Assembly: GCA_024508355.1 (NCBI GenBank)
Contig: JAMZEJ010000004.1
Location: 310,001-374,000, forward strand
Source: Rhizosaccharibacter radicis
Lineage (GTDB): Bacteria; Pseudomonadota; Alphaproteobacteria; Acetobacterales; Acetobacteraceae
Reading direction: 5' to 3'
DNA: 64,000 bases
The notes under the pieces are model-generated. The model was given only the letters and a program-made list of their open reading frames with translations. It ran no database searches and was not told where the DNA came from. A program made the translations under genes and the position numbers. Of this stretch, positions 35,095 to 43,805 are shown piece after piece; positions within the stretch are counted from its first letter, which is position 1, and each line of letters begins with the position of its first letter.

Positions 35095-36177
35095 TTACTT
35101 CCCGTCGATCTGCGCCTGGGTGAAGTAGCCGTCCGTCACCAGCCGGTCGATGTTGCTCTTGGTGAGCGAGATCGGCGTCAGCAGGATCGTGTCCACCTCC
35201 TTGGCGCCGTTGTTCATCTTGGTGGTGTAGGCCGGCGTCTTGTTCTTCGCGAGGTCGACCGCCATCTGCGCTGCCGTGCTGGCGATCAGCTTCAGCGGCT
35301 TGTAGACCGTCATGGTCTGGGTGCCCTTCTCGATCCGCTGCGCCGCGGCGAGATCGGCGTCCTGGCCGGATACGGCGGTTTTGCCCGCCAGGCCCTGCGC
35401 GGCGAGCGCCTGGATGGCACCACCGGCCAGCGCGTCGTTGGAAGCAACGATGCCCTGGATGTTGTTCTTGTTGGCGGTGAGCGCATTCTCGGTGATGGAG
35501 AGCGCTTCCGTCGGGCTCCACTCCTTCACCCACTGCTCGCCGACGATCTTGATCTTGTTGCTGTCGACCAGCGGCTGCAGGACCTTCATCTGGCCCTGGC
35601 GCAGCAGCTTCGCGTTGTTGTCGGTCGGCGCACCACCCAGCAGATAGTAGTTGCCGGTCGGCGCCGCATCGACCACGCCCTGGGCCTGCATCTCGCCCAC
35701 GCGCACGTTGTCGAAGGAGATGTATGCGTCGATGTCGGCGTCCAGGATCAGCCGGTCATAGGAGATGACCTTGATTCCGGCCTGCTTGGCCTCGCGGATG
35801 GTGTTCGCCAGCACCTTGCCGTTGAACGGCACGATCACGATCACGTCCATGCCGCGCGAGATCAGGTTCTCGATCTGCGCCGTCTGACGCGACTCGCTGG
35901 CGTCCGCCGACTGCACGTTGACCGTGGCGCCCAGCTTCTTGGCCGCCGCGATGAAGTAGTCACGGTCGTGCGCCCAGCGCTCAAGGCGCAGATCGTCGAT
36001 CGAGAAACCGATCTTCGGATGCTCGGGGCTGGCCAGCGCCGCGGGCGCCATCGCCGCGAGGCCGAGCGACAGGGCGACGCCGGCCAGCAGACGGCGGGAC
36101 AGCCCGGCCGCCGGTGACGGGGACGACGCGGAACGGGGGCGCGACGACGAAAGCCCCTGCGGACGATGAGATGACAC
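35095..36177 (-). CDS. xylF: D-xylose-type periplasmic binding protein
   Basis: 360 residues. Periplasmic sugar-binding protein: after a basic Ser/Pro-rich N-region the signal core is [20 protein letters not shown]. XylF-like blocks follow: [89 protein letters not shown] and [14 protein letters not shown]. The start is GTG 36177, decided by a strong Shine-Dalgarno AGGGAGG at 36184-36190, 6 nt upstream. First gene of xylFGH. Operator candidate at 36311-36328. Confidence 0.93.
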   Translation of the reverse strand: MSSHRPQGLSSSRPRSASSPSPAAGLSRRLLAGVALSLGLAAMAPAALASPEHPKIGFSIDDLRLERWAHDRDYFIAAAKKLGATVNVQSADASESRQTAQIENLISRGMDVIVIVPFNGKVLANTIREAKQAGIKVISYDRLILDADIDAYISFDNVRVGEMQAQGVVDAAPTGNYYLLGGAPTDNNAKLLRQGQMKVLQPLVDSNKIKIVGEQWVKEWSPTEALSITENALTANKNNIQGIVASNDALAGGAIQALAAQGLAGKTAVSGQDADLAAAQRIEKGTQTMTVYKPLKLIASTAAQMAVDLAKNKTPAYTTKMNNGAKEVDTILLTPISLTKSNIDRLVTDGYFTQAQIDGK

Positions 36178-36183
36178 GGTAAC

Positions 36184-36190
36184 CCTCCCT
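36184..36190 (-). promoter_or_regulatory. Shine-Dalgarno of xylF (AGGGAGG)
   Basis: Seven-base match to the anti-SD region, 6 nt upstream of GTG 36177. It fixes a GTG start where no ATG lies nearby. Confidence 0.7.
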
Positions 36191-36310
36191 GGGAGCGATG
36201 GCCGTCGCGGTCCGCTTCTGTGGCGGGCATACGGCCGGTCGCGATACCGGCGAACAAGAGCAAAATGCGGCACGTATCGCAAGATGGGATGTTGTGCCGG
36301 GGGCACGTCA

Positions 36311-36328
36311 TTTTGCTGCACTGCAAAA
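36311..36328. promoter_or_regulatory. Candidate LacI-type operator TTTTGC-N6-GCAAAA
   Basis: An inverted repeat with perfect 6-bp arms (14 of 18 positions symmetrical) in the 278-bp divergent region between xylF and the LacI-family gene. It is 134 bp from the xylF start and 127 bp from the regulator start. A second GCAAAATGC half-site lies near 36258. A control site for the xyl operon by the adjacent LacI-type protein is the natural reading, but binding is inferred. Confidence 0.55.
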
Positions 36329-36455
36329 CCCGACATTTCTCGGTTTCTTGCCGCGATGGAGCGACTTCTTGTGGTCTCGAACGGCCGCTTTCAACCCGAA
36401 AGCTCGCCCTCTGGCTTGATTGACGTGCCTCAAATACGGCCCCTACTGTCCGCCG

Positions 36456-37496
36456 ATGGCGAAGGTGACCGTGTTCGATGTGGCCGCGGAAGCGGGTGTC
36501 AGTCTCGCGACCGTCGATCGCGTGCTCAACGGCCGCAAGGGCGTGCGCCCGGCGACGATCGGCCGGGTGCGATCGGCGGTAGAAAGGCTCGGCTTCAAGC
36601 GCGACAGCTTCGCCGCAGGCCTGGCCACGCGCCGGCAGGAGCGGTTCTGCTTCATGCTACCGGCCCGCGGTCCCAACAGCTTCATGAACGCCCTGCGGGA
36701 AAGCGTCGCCGCCGCCGCCGCCAGGATGGAGGAAAACCGCGTCATCGTGCGGATCCTCGACTATCCCGCCTTCGACGAGCAGATGCTCTGCCGCCGCCTC
36801 GCCGAGCTCGATCCCCGGGATTGCGACGGCGTTGCCGCCGTGGCGATTGAGAGTCCGCCGGTAAGGCAGGAGATCGACCGGCTGGTGGCTCGCGGCATTC
36901 CCCTCGTCACCCTCGTGTCCGACGTGTCCCCGTCCCGCCGCGCGCATTTTCACGGCATCGACAACAAGGCCGCCGGCCGGGTCGCCGCCTCCCTGATCGG
37001 CCGGATGGTGCATGTTCCCCGCGGCAAGATCGCCATGGTCGTCGGCCGGATGACGCTGCACGATCACGCCGATCGCCGCCTCGGCTTCGAACAGGTGATG
37101 AGGCGCGAGTTCCCGCAGCTCGCGCTGCTGCCGCCCATCGAGGGCCTGGACGACAGCACCGTGACCGAGAAGCTCGTAGGACGGCTGCTGGCGCTGAACG
37201 AGGACATCGTGGGGCTGTACAGCATCGGTGCCGGCAATCGCGGCATCATCGCCGCCCTGGCCCACAGGCGGCCGAGCCAGGCGGCCCTTCCCCCGCCGGT
37301 CACCGTGGCGCACGAACTCACGCCCCATGCGCGCGACGCCCTGCTTTCCGGGCTGTTCACCGCCGTGCTGCACCAGGACCAGGAACAGGAAGTGGCGGAC
37401 GCGATCGCCGCCCTCCGAGCGTTGAACCGGGACGAGGCCGACTTCCCCGCCCGGACGGTGAGGCTGCAGATCTTCCTGCGCGACAACGTTCCCTGA
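36456..37496 (+). CDS. LacI-family regulator, likely of the xylose transporter
   Basis: 346 residues. The N-terminal helix-turn-helix is KVTVFDVAAEAGVSLATVDRVLNGRKGV, followed by the hinge region and a periplasmic-binding-protein-like sensor (FCFMLPARGPNSFMNALRESV, GIDNKAAGRVAASLIGRM, IVGLYSIGAGNRGII). ATG 36456 begins MAKVTVFDVA; upstream codons to 36420 start at TTG and are not family-like. Divergent from xylFGH, so a local repressor is the likely role. The ligand is probably a pentose, not proven. Confidence 0.9.
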   Translation: MAKVTVFDVAAEAGVSLATVDRVLNGRKGVRPATIGRVRSAVERLGFKRDSFAAGLATRRQERFCFMLPARGPNSFMNALRESVAAAAARMEENRVIVRILDYPAFDEQMLCRRLAELDPRDCDGVAAVAIESPPVRQEIDRLVARGIPLVTLVSDVSPSRRAHFHGIDNKAAGRVAASLIGRMVHVPRGKIAMVVGRMTLHDHADRRLGFEQVMRREFPQLALLPPIEGLDDSTVTEKLVGRLLALNEDIVGLYSIGAGNRGIIAALAHRRPSQAALPPPVTVAHELTPHARDALLSGLFTAVLHQDQEQEVADAIAALRALNRDEADFPARTVRLQIFLRDNVP

Positions 37497-37615
37497 GCGA
37501 GCGGCCAGCGCCCGGAACGGGCCACTCGCCCACCTACTCTGCCCCCGATCTTCCCCGCGACGTTTTCCACAAGAAGCGTCTCAACCCAGGCCTCCCGGCA
37601 CGATATAAGGAAACC

Positions 37616-38299
37616 GTGAACGCGCTCCTTCCCATCGGCCGGCCAGTCCGGGTCGAGATGCTGCTGGATCTGGTGTGTCCCTGGTGCTTCCTGGGCTTCA
37701 GGAGGCTCCAGCGCGCGCTGGCTGCCCGCCCTCAGCTCGACGTGACCGTCGCCTGGCGCCCCTTCCTGCTCAATCCCGACCTCCCCGAGAGCGGCCTTCC
37801 GCACGAGGAGTTCGTGCGCCGCAAATACGGCGGCGACGAGCGCGCGCGCCGATTCTACCGGTCGGTGTCGGAACTGGGAGAGCAGGATGGCGCGACCTTC
37901 CGGTTCGACCGCATCCGCCGCATCCCGTCCACGGTGGACGCGCATCGACTCCTGGGGTGGAGCGCCGCGTGGCCGTCGCGCACGGCGCCCTTTGTGGACG
38001 GGTTGTTCACCGCTCACTTCACCGACGGTGCGGATATCGGCGACCACGGAACGCTGGCGGTTTTGGCGGCGCGGGCTGGCCTGGACGCTGACGCCGCGCG
38101 CGACATGCTGCGTGGCACGGACGGGCTGGACCGCGTGCATACCGAGAACCTGCGGGCCCACCGCGCCGGCATCACCGGCGTTCCCTGTGTGATCGTGGGC
38201 GGCGAGCTGGCCGTGATGGGCGCGCAGGAAAGCATCGTGCTCCAGCGGCTGCTCGATGCCGCCACCGCTGAAACGATGGAGATCGCGCTGTCGCGCTGA
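37616..38299 (+). CDS. DsbA-family oxidoreductase (FrnE-like)
   Basis: 227 residues from GTG 37616 with AAGG upstream. The active site LDLVCPWCFLGFRRL has the CPWC motif, and ITGVPCVIVGGELAVMGAQ carries the cis-Pro loop. This is the cytoplasmic FrnE-like branch of DsbA proteins (no signal peptide), which handle thiol-disulfide exchange under oxidative stress. It lies between the LacI gene and the convergent RidA gene. Substrate unknown. Confidence 0.9.
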   Translation: MNALLPIGRPVRVEMLLDLVCPWCFLGFRRLQRALAARPQLDVTVAWRPFLLNPDLPESGLPHEEFVRRKYGGDERARRFYRSVSELGEQDGATFRFDRIRRIPSTVDAHRLLGWSAAWPSRTAPFVDGLFTAHFTDGADIGDHGTLAVLAARAGLDADAARDMLRGTDGLDRVHTENLRAHRAGITGVPCVIVGGELAVMGAQESIVLQRLLDAATAETMEIALSR

Positions 38300-38347
38300 G
38301 CCCGCGTCCGGCCTGCGATGTCGCGGCCGGATCGCGGAGCGGCCTGC

Positions 38348-38884
38348 CTATTTGCGGACGGCGATCACCTCGATTTCCACCAGCCAGCCCGGATTGGCGA
38401 GCGCCGCGACCTGGAATGCGGACCGGGTCGGCAGATCCGGCTGCGCGGTCGTCCCGAACATCTCCTTGTAGGCCTTCATCAACCCGGGGAAATCCATCTT
38501 CCCGGTCTTCGGATCCGCCACCATGAAGACGTGCATGTTGACGATGTCGCCCGGGGTCGCATGCAGGGCTGCCAGCTGCGCCTTGATCTTGCCGAGCGCG
38601 CTGCGGACCTGGGTCTCGGTGTCGCCGTAGGCCGCCAGCGTCATCGGCTTGGCATTCTTGTCGGCGACATCGGCGCCCATGCCGGAAAGATAGAGCGTGG
38701 TGTAGCCGGGCGGCACCTCCACGGCCGTGGCGATCGGAAATTTCTCGGCAGGATGCCGGACCACCGCATTCTCCTGCGCCCCGGCGGGCGCAGTGAGGAA
38801 TGCGGCGGCGGCGATCAGCCCCAGCCCGACCAGCGCGGTGAAACGCCGGGCGCGATCATGTCCGATGGTGTCGAGGAAGGCCAT
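38348..38884 (-). CDS. Exported RidA-family protein
   Basis: 178 residues. RidA proteins deaminate reactive imines/enamines. The mature part has the RidA fold pattern YLSGMGADVAD, TLAAYGDTETQVRSALGKI, DIVNMHVFMVADP and the active-site stretch LPTRSAFQVAALANPGWLVEIEVIAV, with the key Arg in PTRSAF. Unlike the usual ~130-residue cytoplasmic enzyme, it has an N-terminal extension ARRFTALVGLGLIAAAAFLTAPAGAQE, a signal peptide, so it should act in the periplasm. It starts 6 bp after the cytochrome c stop, third in the oxidase operon. Confidence 0.88.
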   Translation of the reverse strand: MAFLDTIGHDRARRFTALVGLGLIAAAAFLTAPAGAQENAVVRHPAEKFPIATAVEVPPGYTTLYLSGMGADVADKNAKPMTLAAYGDTETQVRSALGKIKAQLAALHATPGDIVNMHVFMVADPKTGKMDFPGLMKAYKEMFGTTAQPDLPTRSAFQVAALANPGWLVEIEVIAVRK

Positions 38885-38890
38885 CGCCGC

Positions 38891-39313
38891 TTATTTCTCC
38901 ATCTCGGGGGTCGGGGTACGGACGGCCGCCACATCCTCGGGCTTCACCCCGTCGGTGTAGTGGTTGCCGAAATTGGTGCGGACATAGTTCACCAGCGCCG
39001 CGATCTGGGCGTCGTCGAGCGTGCCGCTGAACCACGGCATCGCGCCGTAGCCGTTGAGGATCACGTAGACCGGATAGCCGCCGCTCGCGAGCTTCGGATT
39101 CCCCGCCAGCGCGGGGATCGTCGCGGCACCGACGGCCCCCTTCGCATTTGCCATGTGGCACCCCTGGCAGAGCTGTCGATACAGCGTGGCGCCGTCATGG
39201 CTGGTGATCGGGCCGCCGGCCACGTTGGCGGCGGCGTCCGCACGGGCGTCGCGCGACGGCAGCATGGTGCCGGCCAGCACCGACGCCGCGAGAACGGGAA
39301 GAAGGAAACGCAT
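38891..39313 (-). CDS. Exported class I cytochrome c
   Basis: 140 residues. Signal MRFLLPVLAASVLAGTMLPSRDA, then one haem site CQGCH at residues 49-53 in LYRQLCQGCHMANAKGA. The probable axial Met is in GAMPWFSG (Met92), and the C-terminal helix is DAQIAALVNYVRTNFGN. Its ATG overlaps the stop of the amine oxidase gene, so the two are coupled, and RidA follows 6 bp later. This suggests it accepts electrons from the oxidase and passes them to a terminal oxidase, instead of O2 being reduced directly; that is inference. Confidence 0.92.
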   Translation of the reverse strand: MRFLLPVLAASVLAGTMLPSRDARADAAANVAGGPITSHDGATLYRQLCQGCHMANAKGAVGAATIPALAGNPKLASGGYPVYVILNGYGAMPWFSGTLDDAQIAALVNYVRTNFGNHYTDGVKPEDVAAVRTPTPEMEK

Positions 39314-40911
39314 CAGGCGGCTCCGATCGCGCGCTGGTGGAGGCGGGTGATGGCGCTCAGCGAGGACAACAGCGCTCCTTCCTGCCAGCATCCGACATAC
39401 GAGGCGTGCTCGCCCGCGAGGACGATCCGGTTGTCGATCTCGGTCAGGGCCTTGTAGTGCGTCCGGCGCGATTCCTCGTTCCAGGTGCCGCAGCAACCGA
39501 GGGTCCATGGCATGCGGCTCCAGGCCACGCCGACACCGTTCAGGAATTCGTCGCGATACTGCTTGTGCAGTTTCGAGCCCTGGTCGAGCGCCGCCTGGAC
39601 CCGCTCTTCCGGCGTCATGCCGGCGAAGGCGTACGCCGCGTTGCCGAACATGTAGCCGCCAAGCAGCACCGACCGGCCATCGGAGAAATAGCCCGTCGAC
39701 GGATAGGAGATCTGGCTGATCGGCTGGTCGGTGAACGAGATGCCGCCGTAGATCTGCTCGTCCTGCTCCCAGAACCGGCGCTTGAACTCCAGCCCGACCT
39801 TCACCGACGACGCATAAGGAACCGCGCCGATCGCCGCCTTCATGGCCGGGTTCACCTGGATGTCGATCTGGCTCAGCACCGACAACGGGATGGTGCACAC
39901 GCACCAGTCCGCCTTCGCCTCCGACACGGCGTTGTTCTTTCCCATGTCCTCGAACGATACCGTCACGCCGCCGGCGTCCTGATGGATCTTCGTGACCTTG
40001 ACGTTGTGCGTGACGAGATCGCCGACCTGCTTGGCGAAGCCCTTGCCGATCATGTCCATCCCGCCCACCGGCTGGAACATGGTCGTTTGCATCTCGTAAT
40101 TCATGTTGAAGCTCAGCCACTCCCACAGGCCGGACTTCATGATGTCCGAACGGGGGAGCGGCTTCGAGGGAATCGGCGCGCCGTCGGGACCGCCCCCCAG
40201 CGGCTTGTCGAAGCCGCGCCGGAACGAGGCGCTGACGCTGCTGACATAGTTCCCGTTCTTGTCGAGCAGACCCCAGCCATGCATCGCCGCGAGCAGATCG
40301 CGCTTCTCGTCCGGACCGATCGGCTGATCGAGCTTGTCCTGGCGGATCGCCTTGCCGAGCAGTTCCGCCGTGTAGCCGGTGAAGTCCGACATGTAGTCGC
40401 GATAGCGCTGCGGCACGCCGCCGAACGTGGTCGAGCTGTGCAGCAGGCTGTTGTGGTTGACCTCGATGAACGGCTCCAGCGCCACGCCAAACTGCTTGCA
40501 GTAATGCAGGATCGCCTGGTGATGGTACGGGATGCGCCAGGGGCCCGGATTGATATAGTTGCCGCGCGCGAACTGCACGTGCTGCACCGCGCCCCCGAGC
40601 TCGGCGAGGGTGTCGCCGCCGCGCAAGGTGAAGTTCCGGCCGCCGGACCGGTTCTGGTACTCCAGGATGCGCACCGTATAGCCCGCCTTGCGCAGCTCGT
40701 AGGCGGCCAGCATCCCGGCCAGGCCCGCGCCCAGCACGAGCACCGTGGACCCCTTTCGTGTACCGGTGAGGGCGGGCGGCCCGCGGAAATCGGTTCCAGC
40801 CGCGTGCCCGAGCCGGGTCATCGCCTGGTACATCGCGACGCTTCCCGCCGCGGCACCGATGCGCATCAGCAGCTGTCGGCGGGTCTGCGGAACGTTCGGC
40901 AAGTCGGACAA
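39313..40911 (-). CDS. Exported flavin-containing amine oxidase
   Basis: 532 residues from TTG 40911; GGAG lies 7 nt upstream and no usable ATG exists before residue 16. The N-terminus TRRQLLMRIGAAAGSVAMYQ has a twin-Arg pattern, so export of the folded flavoprotein by Tat is likely. The FAD site is VLVLGAGLAGMLAAYEL (Gly61-Gly66), with RSGGRNFTLRGG, and the C-terminal flavin-contact block is LAGEHASYVGCWQEGALLSSL. It belongs to the monoamine / L-amino-acid oxidase family; the substrate is not evident. First gene of the operon with cytochrome c and exported RidA. Confidence 0.9.
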   Translation of the reverse strand: MSDLPNVPQTRRQLLMRIGAAAGSVAMYQAMTRLGHAAGTDFRGPPALTGTRKGSTVLVLGAGLAGMLAAYELRKAGYTVRILEYQNRSGGRNFTLRGGDTLAELGGAVQHVQFARGNYINPGPWRIPYHHQAILHYCKQFGVALEPFIEVNHNSLLHSSTTFGGVPQRYRDYMSDFTGYTAELLGKAIRQDKLDQPIGPDEKRDLLAAMHGWGLLDKNGNYVSSVSASFRRGFDKPLGGGPDGAPIPSKPLPRSDIMKSGLWEWLSFNMNYEMQTTMFQPVGGMDMIGKGFAKQVGDLVTHNVKVTKIHQDAGGVTVSFEDMGKNNAVSEAKADWCVCTIPLSVLSQIDIQVNPAMKAAIGAVPYASSVKVGLEFKRRFWEQDEQIYGGISFTDQPISQISYPSTGYFSDGRSVLLGGYMFGNAAYAFAGMTPEERVQAALDQGSKLHKQYRDEFLNGVGVAWSRMPWTLGCCGTWNEESRRTHYKALTEIDNRIVLAGEHASYVGCWQEGALLSSLSAITRLHQRAIGAA

Positions 40912-41063
40912 GGAAAAGCTCCGTTCGATGCTGGAATGAAGCTAGTTTCATCACTACCAGCCGTCAAACAGCCTGCTGGATGGGCATCTGCCTTATTATT
41001 GTACATACAAAGTGACGCTTTTTTGCCGCACCGCGCGCTTTTGCATCTCTCGTATGCGAAATT

Positions 41064-41077
41064 AGCTTGATCAAGCT
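41064..41077. promoter_or_regulatory. Perfect palindrome AGCTTGATCAAGCT upstream of the TonB receptor
   Basis: A 14-bp perfect palindrome in the 245-bp region between the amine-oxidase and TonB-receptor starts, 79 bp before the receptor ATG. It could be an operator shared by the two divergent units. No regulator gene lies next to it. A second short palindrome TGTACA lies near 41000 on the oxidase side. Confidence 0.45.
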
Positions 41078-41156
41078 GCTTGCGCCTGACCGAATTCGTC
41101 CCGCCCGTGCAACGGTCCGTGCTCGACCGTCGGGATTGGCCATCGAAAGGGACGAA

Positions 41157-43805
41157 ATGAGCAGATCCATCGCAGGCGGGCTTCGACGGGCCCTTCTTCT
41201 GACCGCCTGCCCCATCGCCCTCGCGAGCGGCCTCATGCCGGCGGTCGCGCAAACCGCTCCCGCCGCCGCCACGGCGAGCCCGACACCCCCCGCGAGCCAC
41301 CGGCATCACCACGGCGACGCTTCGTCCCGCCCCCGTAAGCACGTCGCCGTCGCGACACCAGCAGCCGCCACTGCCCCTTCGCCGAATTCCCTTCCCGCGA
41401 CGCCTACGCCGCCCTCGCGGGCCAATCGCCGCGCGGGCATCGCCACGGCCGCGAGCGCCGATGTCGGTGAGTCGGTGATCGTCACCGGCACCCGCAGCCT
41501 GAACCGCAAGGCCCGGGACAGCACCAGCCCGATCGACGTGATCTCGGCCGCGACACTGCGGCGGTCAGGCCAGCCTAATCTGGTGGACCAGATCACGCGC
41601 ACCGATCCGTCCGTGACCATCAAGGCCTACGGCGCCGACACCGCGGCCCTGGTGGCCGCGATCCGCCTGCGCGGGCTCAGCCCCAACCAGGTGCTGGTGC
41701 TGGTCGACGGAAAGCGGCGCCACCCGACCTCCAACATCACCGCCGACGCCGGACCCGAACAGGGTTCCACGCCGGTCGACATCAACATGATCCCGGCGGC
41801 GGCGATCGACCACATCGAGATCCTGCGCGACGGCGCGGCCGCCCAATACGGGTCGGACGCGATCGCCGGCGTCGTCAACATCATCATGAAGAAGACCGAC
41901 CATGGCGGCAGCGGCACCGCCTTCACCGGGGCGGATGCCTATAACGGCGACGGCTGGCAGTACCAGCTCGACGCCGACCAGGGCTTCTCCTTCGGCGACG
42001 ACGGCTATGTCCATGTTGGCGGCCAGATCTACCACACGGACTTCTTCGTCACGAACGCAACTGACCACCGCGCGGCGGCCAACGGCTTCCCGCCCAACTC
42101 GAACAAGATCAACGGCTTGCCGGAAGAAACCCGGGAAACGCTGAGCGTCGAGTTCGGCAAGACGCTGGTGCCGGACCTTTGGGGCGGGCTCCGCGGCTAT
42201 GGCCTCGTCACCTACGGGCATCGGCACAGCGAAGCCTACGAGAACTACCGCATCCCAAGCCGGCTGCCGCAATACTATCCGTACGGCTTCTCCCCGCGCG
42301 AAACCAACGAGGAGAACGACTACGCGGCGACGCTGGGTCTGAAGGCCGACGATTTCTTCGGCTTCCACGCCGATCTCAGCACCACGTGGGGCTCGGACAA
42401 CACCAAGATCGGCAACAAGAACACCGGCAATCCCGGACTGGTCCAGTATGGCGCGCCCCAGTATGGCTACGCCGTGGGCTTCACCCCGACCACGGTGCTC
42501 GCGCAGAGCCAGTCCACCGACCAGTGGACCAACAACCTCGACTTCACCCGTCCTTTCACCGCGTTCCACATGCCGATGAACTTCGCCATCGGCGCGGAGG
42601 AACGGTCGGAGGTGTACGTGCTGGGAGCCGGCTCGCCCGCGTCCACCCTGTATGGCGGCACCCAGGGGTTCGCGGGCCTGCTGCCGGCGAACGCCGGGCG
42701 GTTCTCGCGCAACGTGTGGGCCGGCTACATCGACTACGACGTGCATCCGCTGCCGCACTGGGACGTCGATTTCGCTGGACGCTTCGAACACTACACCGAC
42801 GCCGGCGACACCGAGAACGGCAAGATTTCGACGCGCTACGACTTCACCAAGTGGCTGGCGCTGCGCGGCACCATCAGCAACGGCTTCCGGGCGCCGACCC
42901 TGGCGGAAGAGAACTACTCGTCGCTCAACGTGTCTCCTACCGGCGCGAGCGGCATTCTCGCCACCAGCTCCGGAGGTGCCCGGTCGATCGGCGCGGTGCC
43001 ACTGAAGGGCGAACGTTCCACCAACGCGTCGGCCGGCATCGTCCTGCAACCGCTGAGCAACCTCAGCATCACCACCGACATCTACCAGATCAACATCCGC
43101 GACCGCATCGTCGGTGCCGGCGGCGTCACCGGCTACCCCGCGCTGGCCGCCATCGAATCGACCGGCGCCACGGTCCCGGCCGACGTCGCGGAAAATCCCG
43201 ACCTGGTGAAGGACGTCTCCGCGTACTACTTCGCCAACGGCGCCAGCACGCGCACGCAGGGCATCGACATCAACGCCAACTACTTCACCGATTTCCGGTA
43301 TCGCGGCCTCGGCACGGTGACCTGGACCGCGGGCATCGACCTGAACCGCACCCGCATCCACCATGTCGGCATCGACGCCAACGGCAACCCATTCCTCAAC
43401 GAGCAGGGCATCGGTTGGCTGACCACCGCGTCGCCGCGGTCCAAGATCATCCTCAACGCCTTCTGGAAGTATGGGAAGCTCGACGTCAACGTCCGCCAGA
43501 CTCGCTACGGCCAGACCAAGAGCAACCTCACCTACCAGGACGCCGCACCGGCCGATCTCCAGTATTCCGGCACCCAGTTCGCCGAGTTCAAGAACACCCC
43601 GGCCTGGCTCACCGACCTCGAGGTCGGCTACCAGATCACGCCGCGCCTGCACGCGGCGATCGGCGGCAACAACATCTTCAACGTCCGTCCACGCCGGGTG
43701 CCCAACGAAAACGCCTATCTCGGCGTCGCCTTCTACGACCAGGACTCGTCCGGCATTCCCATCAACGGCGGGTTCTATTACGGCCGCCTAAACGTCAACT
43801 TCTGA
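41157..43805 (+). CDS. TonB-dependent outer membrane receptor
   Basis: 882 residues. Signal peptide LRRALLLTACPIALASGLMPAVAQ, then a ~70-residue Ala/Pro/Ser segment with a His-rich patch HRHHHGD, then the plug domain (VIVTGTRSLNRKARDSTSPIDVIS, IRLRGLSPNQVLVLVDGKRRH, IEILRDGAAAQYGSDAIAGVVNI) and the beta-barrel, ending in the aromatic C-terminus FYYGRLNVNF. ATG 41157 has AAAGGGA upstream. Divergent from the amine oxidase operon. Its substrate could be the amine/amino-acid compound or a metal complex; it overlaps the BASS-type gene by 11 bp at the 3' end. Confidence 0.95.
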   Translation: MSRSIAGGLRRALLLTACPIALASGLMPAVAQTAPAAATASPTPPASHRHHHGDASSRPRKHVAVATPAAATAPSPNSLPATPTPPSRANRRAGIATAASADVGESVIVTGTRSLNRKARDSTSPIDVISAATLRRSGQPNLVDQITRTDPSVTIKAYGADTAALVAAIRLRGLSPNQVLVLVDGKRRHPTSNITADAGPEQGSTPVDINMIPAAAIDHIEILRDGAAAQYGSDAIAGVVNIIMKKTDHGGSGTAFTGADAYNGDGWQYQLDADQGFSFGDDGYVHVGGQIYHTDFFVTNATDHRAAANGFPPNSNKINGLPEETRETLSVEFGKTLVPDLWGGLRGYGLVTYGHRHSEAYENYRIPSRLPQYYPYGFSPRETNEENDYAATLGLKADDFFGFHADLSTTWGSDNTKIGNKNTGNPGLVQYGAPQYGYAVGFTPTTVLAQSQSTDQWTNNLDFTRPFTAFHMPMNFAIGAEERSEVYVLGAGSPASTLYGGTQGFAGLLPANAGRFSRNVWAGYIDYDVHPLPHWDVDFAGRFEHYTDAGDTENGKISTRYDFTKWLALRGTISNGFRAPTLAEENYSSLNVSPTGASGILATSSGGARSIGAVPLKGERSTNASAGIVLQPLSNLSITTDIYQINIRDRIVGAGGVTGYPALAAIESTGATVPADVAENPDLVKDVSAYYFANGASTRTQGIDINANYFTDFRYRGLGTVTWTAGIDLNRTRIHHVGIDANGNPFLNEQGIGWLTTASPRSKIILNAFWKYGKLDVNVRQTRYGQTKSNLTYQDAAPADLQYSGTQFAEFKNTPAWLTDLEVGYQITPRLHAAIGGNNIFNVRPRRVPNENAYLGVAFYDQDSSGIPINGGFYYGRLNVNF

